NCBI RefSeq assembly: GCF_030816965.1
Contig: NZ_JAUSYQ010000002.1
Coordinates: 744,001-808,000 of the forward strand
Source: Streptomyces canus
Lineage (GTDB): Bacteria; Actinomycetota; Actinomycetes; Streptomycetales; Streptomycetaceae
Direction of reading: 5' to 3'
DNA length: 64,000 nt
Part shown: in pieces, positions 8,338 through 16,712 of the stretch
How the letters are laid out: every line of letters begins with the position of its first letter
How positions within the stretch are numbered: position 1 is the stretch's first letter
Notes under the pieces: generated by a model
The model's input: only the letters and a program-made list of their open reading frames with translations
What the model was told of the DNA's origin: nothing
Database searches by the model: none
Translations under genes and position numbers: made by a program

Positions 8338-8490
8338 ACTCGAGGCCCGTGCCGCGCCCCAGGCCTCCCACACCGGGGGAGATCGACACGATGGCGCCGG
8401 GCAGCGGCTGCTTCTTGTCGCGGAGGCGAAGCGACAGGGTGAGGCAATGAACCCGCCGATCGAGTGGCCGATCGTGAACGGTGATCCCAG
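8336..8490 (-). pseudogene. HSL-type alpha/beta hydrolase scrap
   Basis: The minus strand shows GHSIGG in one frame and, after a frame change, LTLSLRLRDKKQPLPGAIVS. These together match the nucleophile elbow and following helix-strand of hormone-sensitive-lipase-like esterases (GDSAGG ... RLRDxxxPLPAAxVLxSP). Both ends are missing. Confidence 0.4.
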
Positions 8491-8497
8491 CCTCAGC

Positions 8498-8519
8498 TGA
8501 GTTTACTTTTACATACTCA
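8498..8519. promoter_or_regulatory. Inverted repeat TGAGT-N12-ACTCA upstream of oxidoreductase
   Basis: The repeat has the same arms and spacing as at 2847-2868, extended here by one pair to CTGAGT/ACTCAG, and the spacer again starts TTACTTT. It lies 118 bp before the oxidoreductase ATG and probably overlaps its promoter. The HxlR protein encoded at 2318-2827 is the most likely ligand. Confidence 0.6.
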
Positions 8520-8636
8520 GGAAGTAGCGTCCGAGATCGGCGCACCAACCTGACCGCACACGAAGGGGCGCGCAGGGCACCTTGCGCGAAGAATCACATC
8601 AAACACTGGAAAACCCACACAGAAAGGCGGCCGGGC

Positions 8637-9650
8637 ATGAAGGCTTTCGTCGTCGAGAAGTACGGCAAGGACGGAGTACACGCGGCAGACGTACCCGAGC
8701 CGACGGTCGGAGACCGCGACGTCCTGGTCAGAGTGAGCGCCGCCAGTATCAATCCGCTGGACAAAATGGTCCGCAACGGGGAGTTCAAGCAGCTCCTGAA
8801 GTACAAGCCTCCCTTCGTGCTCGGCCACGACGTGGCCGGCGTCGTGACGCGGGTCGGCTCCGCCGTACACGGCTTCGAAGTCGGCGACGAGGTCTACGCC
8901 CGGCCGCGCGACCTGCGGATCGGCGGCTTCGCGGAGTTCATCGCGATCGACATGGACGATGTCGCCCCCAAGCCGGCCTCCCTCACCCTCCAAGAGGCAG
9001 CCGCCGTGCCGCTGGTGGCCCTGGCCGCCTGGCAGATCCTCGTCGACCGGGCCCATGTGCGGCCGGGACAGAAGGTGCTCATCCACGCCGGTGCCGGTGG
9101 CCTCGGCTCGACGGTCATCCAGCTCGCCAAGCACCTCGGCGCCACGGTCGCCACGACCACGAGCACCGACACGGAGAAGCTGGTCAGGAGTCTCGGCGCC
9201 GACGTCGTCGTCGACTACACCAAGGAAGACTTCTCGAAGGTGCTGGCCGGCTACGACCTGGTGCTGGACTCCGTGGGCGGAGCGAACCTCGAGAAGTCGC
9301 TGACCGTGCTGAAGCCCGGCGGTCTGGCCATCGGTGTCGTCGGTCCGCCGGACGCCGGCTTCGCCGAGCAGCTCGGCGCCCCCTCATTCATGGGCCTGGT
9401 CATGAGCGTCCTCAGTCGCAAGATCCGCAAGAAGGCCAGGGCGCTGGGCGTGCGCTATCAGTTTTTCTTCATGCGGGCCGACGGCTCCCAGCTGCGCAGG
9501 CTCGGCGCCCTCTACGACAGCGGGAAGCTCCACCCGGTCATCGACAGCACCTTCCCGTTCGACCAGACGCTCGAGGCGATGGCCTACGTCGAGCAGGGCC
9601 GCACCAAGGCGGGCAAGGTCGTGGTCTCGATGGTGCCCGACAACGACTGA
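8637..9650 (+). CDS. Zinc-independent NADP-dependent quinone oxidoreductase (MDR superfamily)
   Basis: 337-residue medium-chain reductase. The N-terminal GroES-like domain has INPLDKMVRNGEFK and FVLGHDVAGVV. The Rossmann domain carries HAGAGGLGSTVIQLAKHLGA (AxGxxGxG-type NADPH motif), then DSVGG and the C-terminal GKVVVSM. Zinc-ligand cysteines are absent, as in quinone reductase / QorA-type enzymes. The ATG follows AGAAAGGCGGCCGGGC. The operator at 8498 links it to HxlR control, a frequent pairing for quinone or electrophile detoxification. Confidence 0.9.
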   Translation: MKAFVVEKYGKDGVHAADVPEPTVGDRDVLVRVSAASINPLDKMVRNGEFKQLLKYKPPFVLGHDVAGVVTRVGSAVHGFEVGDEVYARPRDLRIGGFAEFIAIDMDDVAPKPASLTLQEAAAVPLVALAAWQILVDRAHVRPGQKVLIHAGAGGLGSTVIQLAKHLGATVATTTSTDTEKLVRSLGADVVVDYTKEDFSKVLAGYDLVLDSVGGANLEKSLTVLKPGGLAIGVVGPPDAGFAEQLGAPSFMGLVMSVLSRKIRKKARALGVRYQFFFMRADGSQLRRLGALYDSGKLHPVIDSTFPFDQTLEAMAYVEQGRTKAGKVVVSMVPDND

Positions 9651-9687
9651 GACCGTGCCGGCCCCGGACTCCACGTCCGACACGGTC
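9651..9687. terminator. Nested hairpin between convergent genes
   Basis: The outer stem GACCGTG (9651-9657) pairs with CACGGTC (9681-9687), and the inner stem CGGAC pairs with GTCCG around TCCAC. It sits immediately after the oxidoreductase stop and just before the stop of the opposing gene at 9704. It could serve both directions. Confidence 0.5.
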
Positions 9688-9703
9688 ACCGCAACCCGCC
9701 CCT

Positions 9704-10714
9704 TCAGGACGGCGATGTCCGTCCGCCGAGCGCCACACGCTGCCAGTCGGGGGTGCGGTCCTTGTCGACCAGGGCCGCACGGACGCCCTCCAGGAAGTCC
9801 GGCGTGCGGATGGTCGTACGCGCGAGGGCGAGTTCAGCGGCGAGGCACTCGCGCAGCGTGCGTTGCCTGCCCCGGGACAGCAGGGCGTGAGTGATCTCCA
9901 GGCTCTGCGGCGAGGCGGACTCCAACGCGGCCAGTGCGCCTGCCGCCCAGGGGGTGTCGAGGTGACGCAGGCGTTTCTCGATCTCGCCGAGGGTCGCCGC
10001 GCCGAACGCCCAGTCCACTTCCCCGCGTGCCTCCGCCAGCCTGCTCTCCGCTGCCGGGGAACGGCTGCCGAGACGGTTCAGGACCACGTCCACCGGATCG
10101 CCGGGGTTCTCGGCCAGCGCGTCGCCGACCGCGTCGAGCCCGTCGGCGGGGACGAAGTGCGTGGCCAGCCCTGTGTACAGGGTGTCGGCCGCGTCGAGCC
10201 GGTGCCCCGTCAGTCCCAGGTACATGCCGATCGCGCCGGGCAGCCTCGGCAGAAAGTAGCTGGCTCCGACGTCCGGGAAGAACCCGATCCCGGTCTCGGG
10301 CATCGCCAGCACCGCGCGCTCGGTGACGACGCGGAAGCCGCCGTGGACGGACAGACCGAGACCGCCGCCCATGCACAGGCCGTCGATGAGCGACACGACC
10401 GGCACGGGATATTCGGCGATCCGGGCGTTGAGCCGGTACTCGGACGCGAAGAACCGCTCACTGGCCTCGGCGTCCCCGGCGAGGCTGTGCTCGCGGATCG
10501 TGCGGATGTCTCCACCGGCACAGAACGCCTTCGTGCTGGTGCTCGCGAGCACCACGGCGGACAGCGGGGTGCCCTCCCACTCGGCGAGCCGGCGGTCGAT
10601 GGCGGCGACCATGTCCGTGGTCAGGGCGTTGAGCGCCTTGGGCCGGTTCAGCAGGATGCGGCCCACGCCCCGGTGGACGTCGGCGAGAATCTCTGCGGCA
10701 GCGGTGTCAGTCAT
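9704..10714 (-). CDS. 3-hydroxyisobutyryl-CoA hydrolase-like crotonase
   Basis: 336-residue crotonase-fold protein in the valine-degradation HIBYL-CoA hydrolase group, which releases CoA from 3-hydroxyisobutyryl-CoA. Family marks are LNRPKALNALTTDM, the oxyanion loop KAFCAGGDIR, GLCMGGGLGLSVHG and AMPETGIGFFPDVGASYFLP, where the Glu and Asp are the catalytic residues of this subgroup. It is longer than ordinary enoyl-CoA hydratases (about 260 residues), which fits the hydrolase class. The acyl-CoA dehydrogenase at 12162 and the ligase remnant at 11127 suggest this was once an acyl-CoA catabolism cluster. Confidence 0.88.
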   Translation of the reverse strand: MTDTAAAEILADVHRGVGRILLNRPKALNALTTDMVAAIDRRLAEWEGTPLSAVVLASTSTKAFCAGGDIRTIREHSLAGDAEASERFFASEYRLNARIAEYPVPVVSLIDGLCMGGGLGLSVHGGFRVVTERAVLAMPETGIGFFPDVGASYFLPRLPGAIGMYLGLTGHRLDAADTLYTGLATHFVPADGLDAVGDALAENPGDPVDVVLNRLGSRSPAAESRLAEARGEVDWAFGAATLGEIEKRLRHLDTPWAAGALAALESASPQSLEITHALLSRGRQRTLRECLAAELALARTTIRTPDFLEGVRAALVDKDRTPDWQRVALGGRTSPS

Positions 10715-10787
10715 GGGTCAGCACCTCGTGGTCCGCGCGGACCTGGCTGTCGTGGCCATCATGTTCCTATTCCTCATTCGTCGGGGG

Positions 10788-11077
10788 TCAGGCGTAGATC
10801 TGCGCGTAGAGATCCTGGATCTCGTCCACGGTGGGTACGACGGGGTGGTTGGCAAGGGACCCGGACGCGAGCGCCTGCTCGGCCATGAGGGGCGCCAGGA
10901 GGAACCACGCGTCCCTGTCGACGCCGTGGGCTTGAGGGGTGGGCACGTCGAGATCCTGACACAGTGATCGCAGTGCCTCTACGAGCCTGTCAGCTGCCAA
11001 GGCGTCACCCTGGCCGTCCGCCGCGAGGCGGTGACACACCCCGCCGTACGCGTCCTGTGGACCGCCCTACGGCATGA
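10788..11077 (-). pseudogene. Iron-containing alcohol dehydrogenase, C-terminal fragment
   Basis: The minus strand encodes a tail typical of iron-dependent alcohol dehydrogenases / maleylacetate reductases: LCQDLDVPTPQAHGVDRDAW, MAEQALASGSLANHPVVPT and DEIQDLYAQIYA with stop. Upstream it reads GGPQDAYGGVCHRLAADG, then a stop near 11077. The metal-binding and nucleotide domains are missing, so only about a quarter of the gene survives. Confidence 0.65.
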
Positions 11078-11126
11078 GGTCGCCGAACGGGCGGCCGAAC
11101 TGATGCCGGAAGGGAACGGCAAGGGG

Positions 11127-12100
11127 GAGGGCAAGCCGGTCGGCACTCCGGACGCGGGCCAGTTCTGGCGGGTGGCCGCCGAGTACGGGGTCAAGACCAT
11201 GTTCACGGCGCCCACCGCCTTCCGGGCGATCAGGAAGGAGGACCCGAAGGGAGCGCTCACCGCCGGCTACGACCTCTCCCACCTGCGCTACCTCTTCCTC
11301 GCCGGTGAGCGTCTCGACCCCGAGACCTATCACTGGGCGAGCGCGCTCCTGGGCATCCCGGTGATCGACCACTGGTGGCAGACCGAGACCGGCTGGCCCA
11401 TCGTCGCCAACCCGGTCGGCATCGAAGCCGCCCCCGTCAACCCCGGCTCCCCCAGCCGCCCCCTGCCGGGCTGGGACGTCCGCGTCCTCGGTCCCGCGGG
11501 CGAGCCGGTGCCCCCGGGCGTCGACGGCGCGATCGTCGTGAAGCTCCCCCTGCCGCCCGGCGCGCTCCCCACGCTCAGGAACGACGACGACCGCAACCTC
11601 GCCTCCTACCTCTCCGCCCACGACGGCTACTACCTCACCGGCGACAGCGGCCACCTCGATGACGACGGCTACGTCTTCGTCATGGGCCGCACCGACGACG
11701 TCATCAACGTCGCCGACACCGACTGTCCACCGGCAGCATGGAGGAGGCCCTGGCCGCCCACCCCGACGTCGCCGAATGCGCCGTCATCGGCGTCGCCGAC
11801 GAACTCAAGGGACAGGTACCGCGCGGCTTCGTCGTCCTCAAGGCAGGCATCGGCCGCGAACCGGGCGAGGTCGAGGCCGAGCTCGTCCAGCTGGTACGTG
11901 AGCGCATCGGCGCCGTCGCCTCCCTCAAGGACGTCGCGGTCGTGGCCGCCCTGCCCAAGACCCGCTCGGGCAAGATCCTGCGCAAGACCATGCGCGGCAT
12001 CGCCGACGGCCGCGACGAGCCCATCCCGTCCACGGTGGACGACCCCGGCGTCATCGAAACCCTGCGCCCGGTTCTCCGCCGCGCCGGTCACACCCCGTGA
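11127..12100 (+). pseudogene. prpE: Propionyl/acetyl-CoA synthetase, 5'-truncated and frameshifted
   Basis: From about 11127 the plus strand matches the middle of PrpE-type ligases: EGKPVGTPDAGQFWRVAAEY, FTAPTAFRAIRKEDP, WWQTETGWPIV, LTGDSGHLDDDGYVFVMGR and DDVINVA. Near 11722 one base is missing and reading moves to the frame with RLSTGSMEEALAAHPDVAEC and the C-terminal catalytic lysine motif PKTRSGKILRKTMR, ending at 12100. The N-terminal half is absent. The gene is therefore dead, although most of the C-terminal domain is well preserved, which suggests recent loss. Confidence 0.8.
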
Positions 12101-12161
12101 ACGGCTGACCGTGCGTACGCTCCCGAGCAGCCCCGGAGTGACTCGAGGAGACCTGCGACGA

Positions 12162-13340
12162 CTACCGCCGTACCCGAGGCATACCCAGACCGATCCAGGA
12201 GATGATCTCCCGCTGGATCTCGTTGTTGCCGCCGCCGAAGGTGAAGATCACCGCTGAGCGGTAGCCCCGCTCCAGCTCGCCGTGGAGGACTGCGCCCGCC
12301 GAGCCCTCCTTCAGTGCGCCGGCCGCCGCGACGATCTCCATGAGCCACGCGTAGGCGTCCCGGCGGGCCTCGGAGCCGTAGACCTTGACCGCGGAGGCGT
12401 CCTGCGGGGTGAGGGTGCCGTCCTCCACGGCGTTCACCATCCGCCAGTTCAGGAGCTTGAGCGCGTCGAGGCGGGTGTGGGTCTGGGCGAGGCGGCGGCG
12501 CACCCACGGCAGGTCGATCACACGGCGGCCGTCGGCGAGCTTGGTCTCCGTGGCCCAGCGCTGCACGTCGTGCAGGGCGCGGATCGCCATGGTGCCGTGG
12601 GCGGCAAGGGTGACCCGCTCGTGGTTGAGTTGGTTGGTGATCAGCCGCCAGCCCTGGTTCTCCTCGCCGACCCGGTGCGAGACGGGGACGCGGACGTTCT
12701 CGTAGTAGCTGGCCGTGGTGTCGTGCGAGGCGAGGGTGTTGATGACGGTGCAGGAGTAACCGGGGTCGGTGGTCGGCATCAGGAGCATGGTGATGCCCTT
12801 GTGCGGCGGGGCGTCCGGGTCGGTGCGCACGGCGAGCCAGACCCAGTCGGCGGTGTCGCCGTTGGTGGTCCAGATCTTGTGCCCGTTGACGACGTACTCG
12901 TCACCGTCCCGCACCGCGCGCGTCTTCAGGGAGGCCAGGTCGGTGCCCGCGCCGGGCTCGCTGTAGCCGATCGCGAAGTCGATCTCCCCGGACAGGATGC
13001 GCGGCAGGAACCAGGACTTCTGCTCCTCGGTGCCGTACCGCATGATCGTCGGCCCGACGGTGTTGAGGGCCATCAGCGGCAGGGGTACGCCGGCCTGGGC
13101 GGCCTCGTCGAAGAAGATGAACTGTTCCATGGCGGTCAGGCCGCGGCCGCCGTACTCCTTGGGCCAGCCGACGCCGAGCCAGCCGTCCGTTCCAAGGCGC
13201 CGGATGGTGTCCCGGTAGAAGCGTTTCTGGGCGTCGCGGTCGGTGAAGCGGGCGTGCGCGTTGTCCGGGACGAGCTCGGCGAAGTAGGTGCGCAGTTCGA
13301 TGCGCAGCCGCTGCTGCTCGGGTGTGTGGTCGAGATGCAC
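12162..13340 (-). CDS. Acyl-CoA dehydrogenase
   Basis: 392-residue FAD-dependent acyl-CoA dehydrogenase. It has the N-terminal helical domain (YGGRGLTAMEQFIFFDEAAQ), the FAD/substrate sheet IGYSEPGAGTDLASLKTRA and GHKIWTTNGDTADWVW, and the C-terminal domain ending FTFGGGNNEIQREIISWIGL. The ending resembles FadE enzymes of sterol or long-chain acyl degradation. The GTG at 13340 (VHLDHTPEQQ) is preceded by GGAGGCGCC, a strong ribosome-binding site, so the longer reading to 13382 is rejected. The substrate is not readable from the sequence. Confidence 0.9.
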   Translation of the reverse strand: MHLDHTPEQQRLRIELRTYFAELVPDNAHARFTDRDAQKRFYRDTIRRLGTDGWLGVGWPKEYGGRGLTAMEQFIFFDEAAQAGVPLPLMALNTVGPTIMRYGTEEQKSWFLPRILSGEIDFAIGYSEPGAGTDLASLKTRAVRDGDEYVVNGHKIWTTNGDTADWVWLAVRTDPDAPPHKGITMLLMPTTDPGYSCTVINTLASHDTTASYYENVRVPVSHRVGEENQGWRLITNQLNHERVTLAAHGTMAIRALHDVQRWATETKLADGRRVIDLPWVRRRLAQTHTRLDALKLLNWRMVNAVEDGTLTPQDASAVKVYGSEARRDAYAWLMEIVAAAGALKEGSAGAVLHGELERGYRSAVIFTFGGGNNEIQREIISWIGLGMPRVRR

Positions 13341-13468
13341 GGCGCCTCCAGGCTCCCCTGAACCGGTCCTGACGGCGCACACCGTAGAACGTGTTCCAGA
13401 AATTGGGAACGGTCAGGAGGGGTCCGTCGGGCGCGGGGCGAGCGTCCCCGGGCGCGGAAGAGGCTCTT

Positions 13469-13843
13469 TCAGACGAGGGTCGCCATGAAGTCCGTGCAGG
13501 CCTGGGCGCACTCGCGGCACGCCTTGGCGGCGTCCTCGGCGCCGGCATGCCGGTCGAGGACCTGCGCGCACTCCAGGCAGACCGACCGGCACCATTCCAG
13601 CTGGACACGGATGCCGGCCTCGTCGAGATGGTTGTCCTCGGACAGCACGCGGCAGGTGGCGTCGCACACCTCGGCGCACATGATGCCCTTGCGTCGCAGT
13701 AGTTCCTGCTCCTCGGTCCCGTCCGGATCGACCAGGCTCGCACGCAGCGCACAGGCCCGCGCGCACTCGGTGCACGCCTGGGCGCACGCGAAGCGGTCCT
13801 CCAAGAACTGGAAGAGCTCCTGCTGGGAAGTCGAAGTCGTCAC
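13469..13843 (-). CDS. Four-helix-bundle copper-storage-like protein (Csp/DUF326)
   Basis: 124-residue cysteine-rich protein with 13 Cys at 20, 24, 27, 31, 56, 60, 64, 85, 89, 92, 109, 112 and 116, spaced as CxxxC and CxxC along predicted helices. This matches cytosolic Csp3-type proteins that load many Cu(I) ions inside a four-helix bundle. No signal peptide is present, so it should act in the cytoplasm. It starts with GTG. No copper exporter or CsoR gene is adjacent. Older annotations sometimes call such proteins ferredoxin-like, but the spacing does not fit an Fe-S fold. Confidence 0.85.
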   Translation of the reverse strand: MTTSTSQQELFQFLEDRFACAQACTECARACALRASLVDPDGTEEQELLRRKGIMCAEVCDATCRVLSEDNHLDEAGIRVQLEWCRSVCLECAQVLDRHAGAEDAAKACRECAQACTDFMATLV

Positions 13844-13950
13844 ACCGGGCGAGTAGCCGCGGTCCGGGCCGCCAAACCCGGTGTTCCCGGGGTTTCCTCC
13901 GTCCGGGGGACGAGTCGGTTCGCCCGGGGTGCCAGGGGTACTCGCGTGGC

Positions 13951-14328
13951 ATGAACCAAGCCCTGAACACCGAATGGATGGACATGGCCGCGGGCCGGGG
14001 CGCCCTTGCGGCCGGAGTGATCGCGGCGGGTGTGGTGGTCGTGGCGGTGCTGATCGGCGCCTTCTGGCTGGGCGTCCGCGTCAAGCGCCGCGAGTCGCCG
14101 CCGCCCACCCCCGAGGAACAGCCGAGGATGCCGGAGGGCGGGCCGGTCCGTGAGGTCAGGGAGAACCGTGAGCCCGACGAGGTGCCCAGGAGCGACACCC
14201 GGCTGACCCCGCACGAGCTTCCGGGCCACGGCAACAGTCCGACCCGGACGGGCCCGGCACAGGAACGGCCTCGTTGGAACGAGGGCAGCAGCGGCTCGTT
14301 CGGCAGTGGCGGGCCGGGGCGCGGCTGA
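13951..14328 (+). CDS. DUF6479-type single-pass membrane protein
   Basis: 125 residues. One hydrophobic helix at about 20-42 (GVIAAGVVVVAVLIGAFWLG) is followed by a basic VRVKRRE and a long hydrophilic, proline- and charge-rich tail with NREPDEVPRSDTRLTPHELP. The tail motif is conserved in a Streptomyces-restricted family of unknown function. The topology suggests an extracellular N-terminus and a cytoplasmic tail. Confidence 0.75.
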   Translation: MNQALNTEWMDMAAGRGALAAGVIAAGVVVVAVLIGAFWLGVRVKRRESPPPTPEEQPRMPEGGPVREVRENREPDEVPRSDTRLTPHELPGHGNSPTRTGPAQERPRWNEGSSGSFGSGGPGRG

Positions 14329-14436
14329 CATCTTCCACGGCCACGGCGCCCGGATGACATCTCTACCGCCGTGTCGCCGGGCCGTGTCGCGCGCTCTGCT
14401 GGCGGTCGTCGGCGGAAAGGTCAGCACAGCTGGAGG

Positions 14437-14479
14437 CGGCCGCCCGGCTCACTCACTCACTCACCGAGCCGGGCGGCCG
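14437..14479. terminator. Strong hairpin overlapping the end of the GH15 gene
   Basis: A perfect 14-bp stem, CGGCCGCCCGGCTC (14437-14450) with GAGCCGGGCGGCCG (14466-14479), encloses a 15-nt loop of CTCA repeats. The GH15 stop codon lies in the loop, so one arm is coding sequence. It separates the DUF6479 gene from the convergent GH15 gene. Confidence 0.6.
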
Positions 14480-16190
14480 TCTCCAGCAGCAGTGCGTGGA
14501 CGAAGGCCTGCGGGAGATTGCCGCGCAGCTGACGCTGGGCGATGTCGAACTCCTCGGCGTACAGACCGGACGCGCCGCAGGCGCCGCGGTTGCGTTCGAA
14601 CCAGCGGAACGCCTCGACGGTCCGGCCCTGCTGGTGTTCGGCGAGCGCCATGACGAACCCGCACAGCAGGAAGGCGCCCTCGGCCTCTTCCAGAGGCCGC
14701 TCGTCGTGGCGGAAGCGGTAGAGGTAGTGGTCCTCGGCCAGTTCGCGCCGGCACGCGGCGAGAGTGGCCCGGGTACGCGGGTCGGCGGCGGGCAGGGCGC
14801 CGCGCACGCCGGGCAACAGCAGGGCGGCGTCCACCGACGGGTCGTCCGGAGTCCGCTGCCAGTGGCCGTCCGGGTGGAGGCAGGTCCGCTCGACGGCGTC
14901 GAGGAGGGTGTCGGCCAGGGCGGTGCAGGTGTCGGCGAGTGGACGGCGAGGCGCTGCGGAGGCCACGGCCCGTAGACCGGCGACGCAGATGAGCCTGCTG
15001 TGGGTCCAGGGCCGGTCGCTCAACTCCCAGATACCGGCGTCCGGTTGGCGCCAGCGGTCGGCGATGGCCCGCACGGCGATCTCGACGGCCTTCCAGTGGC
15101 CCTCGTCGAGACGCCCGTGGCGTTCGGCGGCCGCGAGCAGCAGCAGGGCCTCGCCGAAACAGTCGAGCTGGAACTGCTCGCCGACCTGGTTGCCGACGCG
15201 GTCGAACCCGCCGGGGTAGCCGGGCAGGTCGAGTTCGCGCTGGGCGGGGACCGGGTCGCCGTGCACGGTGTAGGCGGGAACGAGGCGGGAGCCGTCCGCG
15301 TGCAGGCGTGCGGTGACGAAATCGACGGCGGCGTCGAGCAGGTCGTGGGCTCCTACGGCGGCAGCGGCCTGTCCGGCGTAGCTCTGGTCGCGGATCCACA
15401 CGTACCGGTAGTCGTAGTTGCGCCCCTCCTCGGCGCGCTCCGGCAGGCTGGTCGTCGCCGCCGCGACCATGCCCCCGTCCTGCGTGGTGAGGCCGCGCAG
15501 GACGGCGTACGCCCGCCGCGCGTCACCGGGTGCGGCGGTGTCGTCCAGCGCGGGGACCGTCTCGTGCCAGGCCGCTTCGGTCGCCGCCCAGGCCCGCTCC
15601 GGCTTGGGAAGGTCGGCCGGCAGTGGGGATACGGCGCACTCCAGGACCAGTTCATGCCGCTCGCCGGGCTTCAGCTCGATGTCGGCGGTGAGGCCCCGCC
15701 CCCCGGCGACGGCCTGTGGGGCGCCCTGCCAGCGCAATCGGTGGCTGCCGGTGCGCAGCTCCCACACTCCGTCGTCGCTCCGGCGGACGGACTCGACCGG
15801 TGCTGTGCCGTACCCGCTGTGCGGGTCGAGGACCACGGAGAGGCGGGCGGGCCCGTCGACCGCGCGCAGCTGCCGGAGCAGGACGAGCCGGTCCGGGTCG
15901 CCGGGGAAGGCCAGCGCCTCACGGCACTCGACGATTCCGTCATCGGTGACCCAGCGGCTGCGCCAGATGAGCGTGCCCTCTTCGTAGTAGCCACCGAAGA
16001 CATACCTGCCGGTGGGAGTGACGGCGTACGCGCCCCGCCCCCCGACCAGGTCGCTGAAGACAGCCTCGTCGTGCCAGGTGGGCGCACACATCCACCCGAT
16101 GGCGCCATCGGGCCCGATGAGCGCCCCGCGCTCTCCGTCGGCCAGCAGCGCGTAGTCGTGCAGCGCATGGGGCGGGAAGGGGGTGCTCAT
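14457..16190 (-). CDS. Glycoside hydrolase family 15 (trehalase/glucoamylase-like)
   Basis: 577-residue cytoplasmic GH15 enzyme, of the group hydrolysing trehalose or terminal alpha-glucosides. The N-terminal beta-sandwich begins HDYALLADGERGALIGPDG and IGWMCAPTWHDEAVF. The (alpha/alpha)6 barrel contains YDYRYVWIRDQSYAG, VGNQVGEQFQLDCFGEALLL with a likely catalytic Glu, and near the end LYAEEFDIAQRQLRGNLPQA with the second acidic residue. The ATG at 16190 begins the conserved domain directly. Upstream in-frame sequence is low-complexity and not part of the protein. No signal peptide is present. Confidence 0.9.
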   Translation of the reverse strand: MSTPFPPHALHDYALLADGERGALIGPDGAIGWMCAPTWHDEAVFSDLVGGRGAYAVTPTGRYVFGGYYEEGTLIWRSRWVTDDGIVECREALAFPGDPDRLVLLRQLRAVDGPARLSVVLDPHSGYGTAPVESVRRSDDGVWELRTGSHRLRWQGAPQAVAGGRGLTADIELKPGERHELVLECAVSPLPADLPKPERAWAATEAAWHETVPALDDTAAPGDARRAYAVLRGLTTQDGGMVAAATTSLPERAEEGRNYDYRYVWIRDQSYAGQAAAAVGAHDLLDAAVDFVTARLHADGSRLVPAYTVHGDPVPAQRELDLPGYPGGFDRVGNQVGEQFQLDCFGEALLLLAAAERHGRLDEGHWKAVEIAVRAIADRWRQPDAGIWELSDRPWTHSRLICVAGLRAVASAAPRRPLADTCTALADTLLDAVERTCLHPDGHWQRTPDDPSVDAALLLPGVRGALPAADPRTRATLAACRRELAEDHYLYRFRHDERPLEEAEGAFLLCGFVMALAEHQQGRTVEAFRWFERNRGACGASGLYAEEFDIAQRQLRGNLPQAFVHALLLETAARLGE

Positions 16191-16712
16191 GGCGTTCGGG
16201 TACCCCGGAGGTGGGGCGGTCAACGGCGGTGACGGAGGGTGGGGCGGGCGCGGGGCCGGGGGGCGCAGGACCAGCGCGCGGGGCACCGGCGAGGACGAGA
16301 TGCCCCCGGGCGTCGAGCCAGGAGCCGGGGACCGAGCCGCAGAAAGCCGACGCCACAGCAACCCAAACTCCCACGGACCCGACGACTCGGACCTCCCCAG
16401 AGCGGGAGCCCGGGGAGGCGGGTTCACGAGGCCGACCACGGGACGACATCCCCCCCTCGCCCGGCGGCTCGAAGCTCCAGGAAACCGGAGCCCATGGAGC
16501 CTCACCGAGGAGACATGACCCCCAGCCACCCGGCCCCCGTTGTCAGACGACTCGGAATCCACGGAACCGGAGCCGAAAGCGACCCGCCGGCCCGGCACCC
16601 CGCCGACCTCAACCACTCAGCCCAGGCCGACGCCCAGCCAACCCGCGACCCGATGGAGCAGCGTCCCGCCAACGCAACCCGCTGGACCGGCCCCCACCAC
16701 CCACCCGGCCCG
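16191..16712. other. Non-coding gap between GH15 and MFS genes
   Basis: About 520 bp without a credible gene; open frames here are low-complexity Pro/Arg/Thr shadows. A hairpin CCTCCCC (16392-16398) with GGGGAGG (16412-16418) may terminate transcription of the MFS gene arriving from the right. The region must also contain the GH15 promoter. Confidence 0.4.

Noticed and set aside
1..12100. Insertion sequence or genomic island as the cause of the debris
   Set aside because: No transposase, integrase, terminal inverted repeats or tRNA attachment site could be found. Rearrangement is inferred only from the broken genes.
13469..13843. Ferredoxin assignment for the cysteine-rich protein
   Set aside because: Cys are spread as CxxxC/CxxC over helices instead of the CxxCxxCxxxCP iron-sulfur pattern.
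14461..16616. Very long open frames on both strands across the GH15 region, including a 142-residue N-terminal extension
   Set aside because: They are Arg/Pro/Gly-rich shadows of the GH15 gene. The conserved GH15 domain starts at the ATG at 16190.
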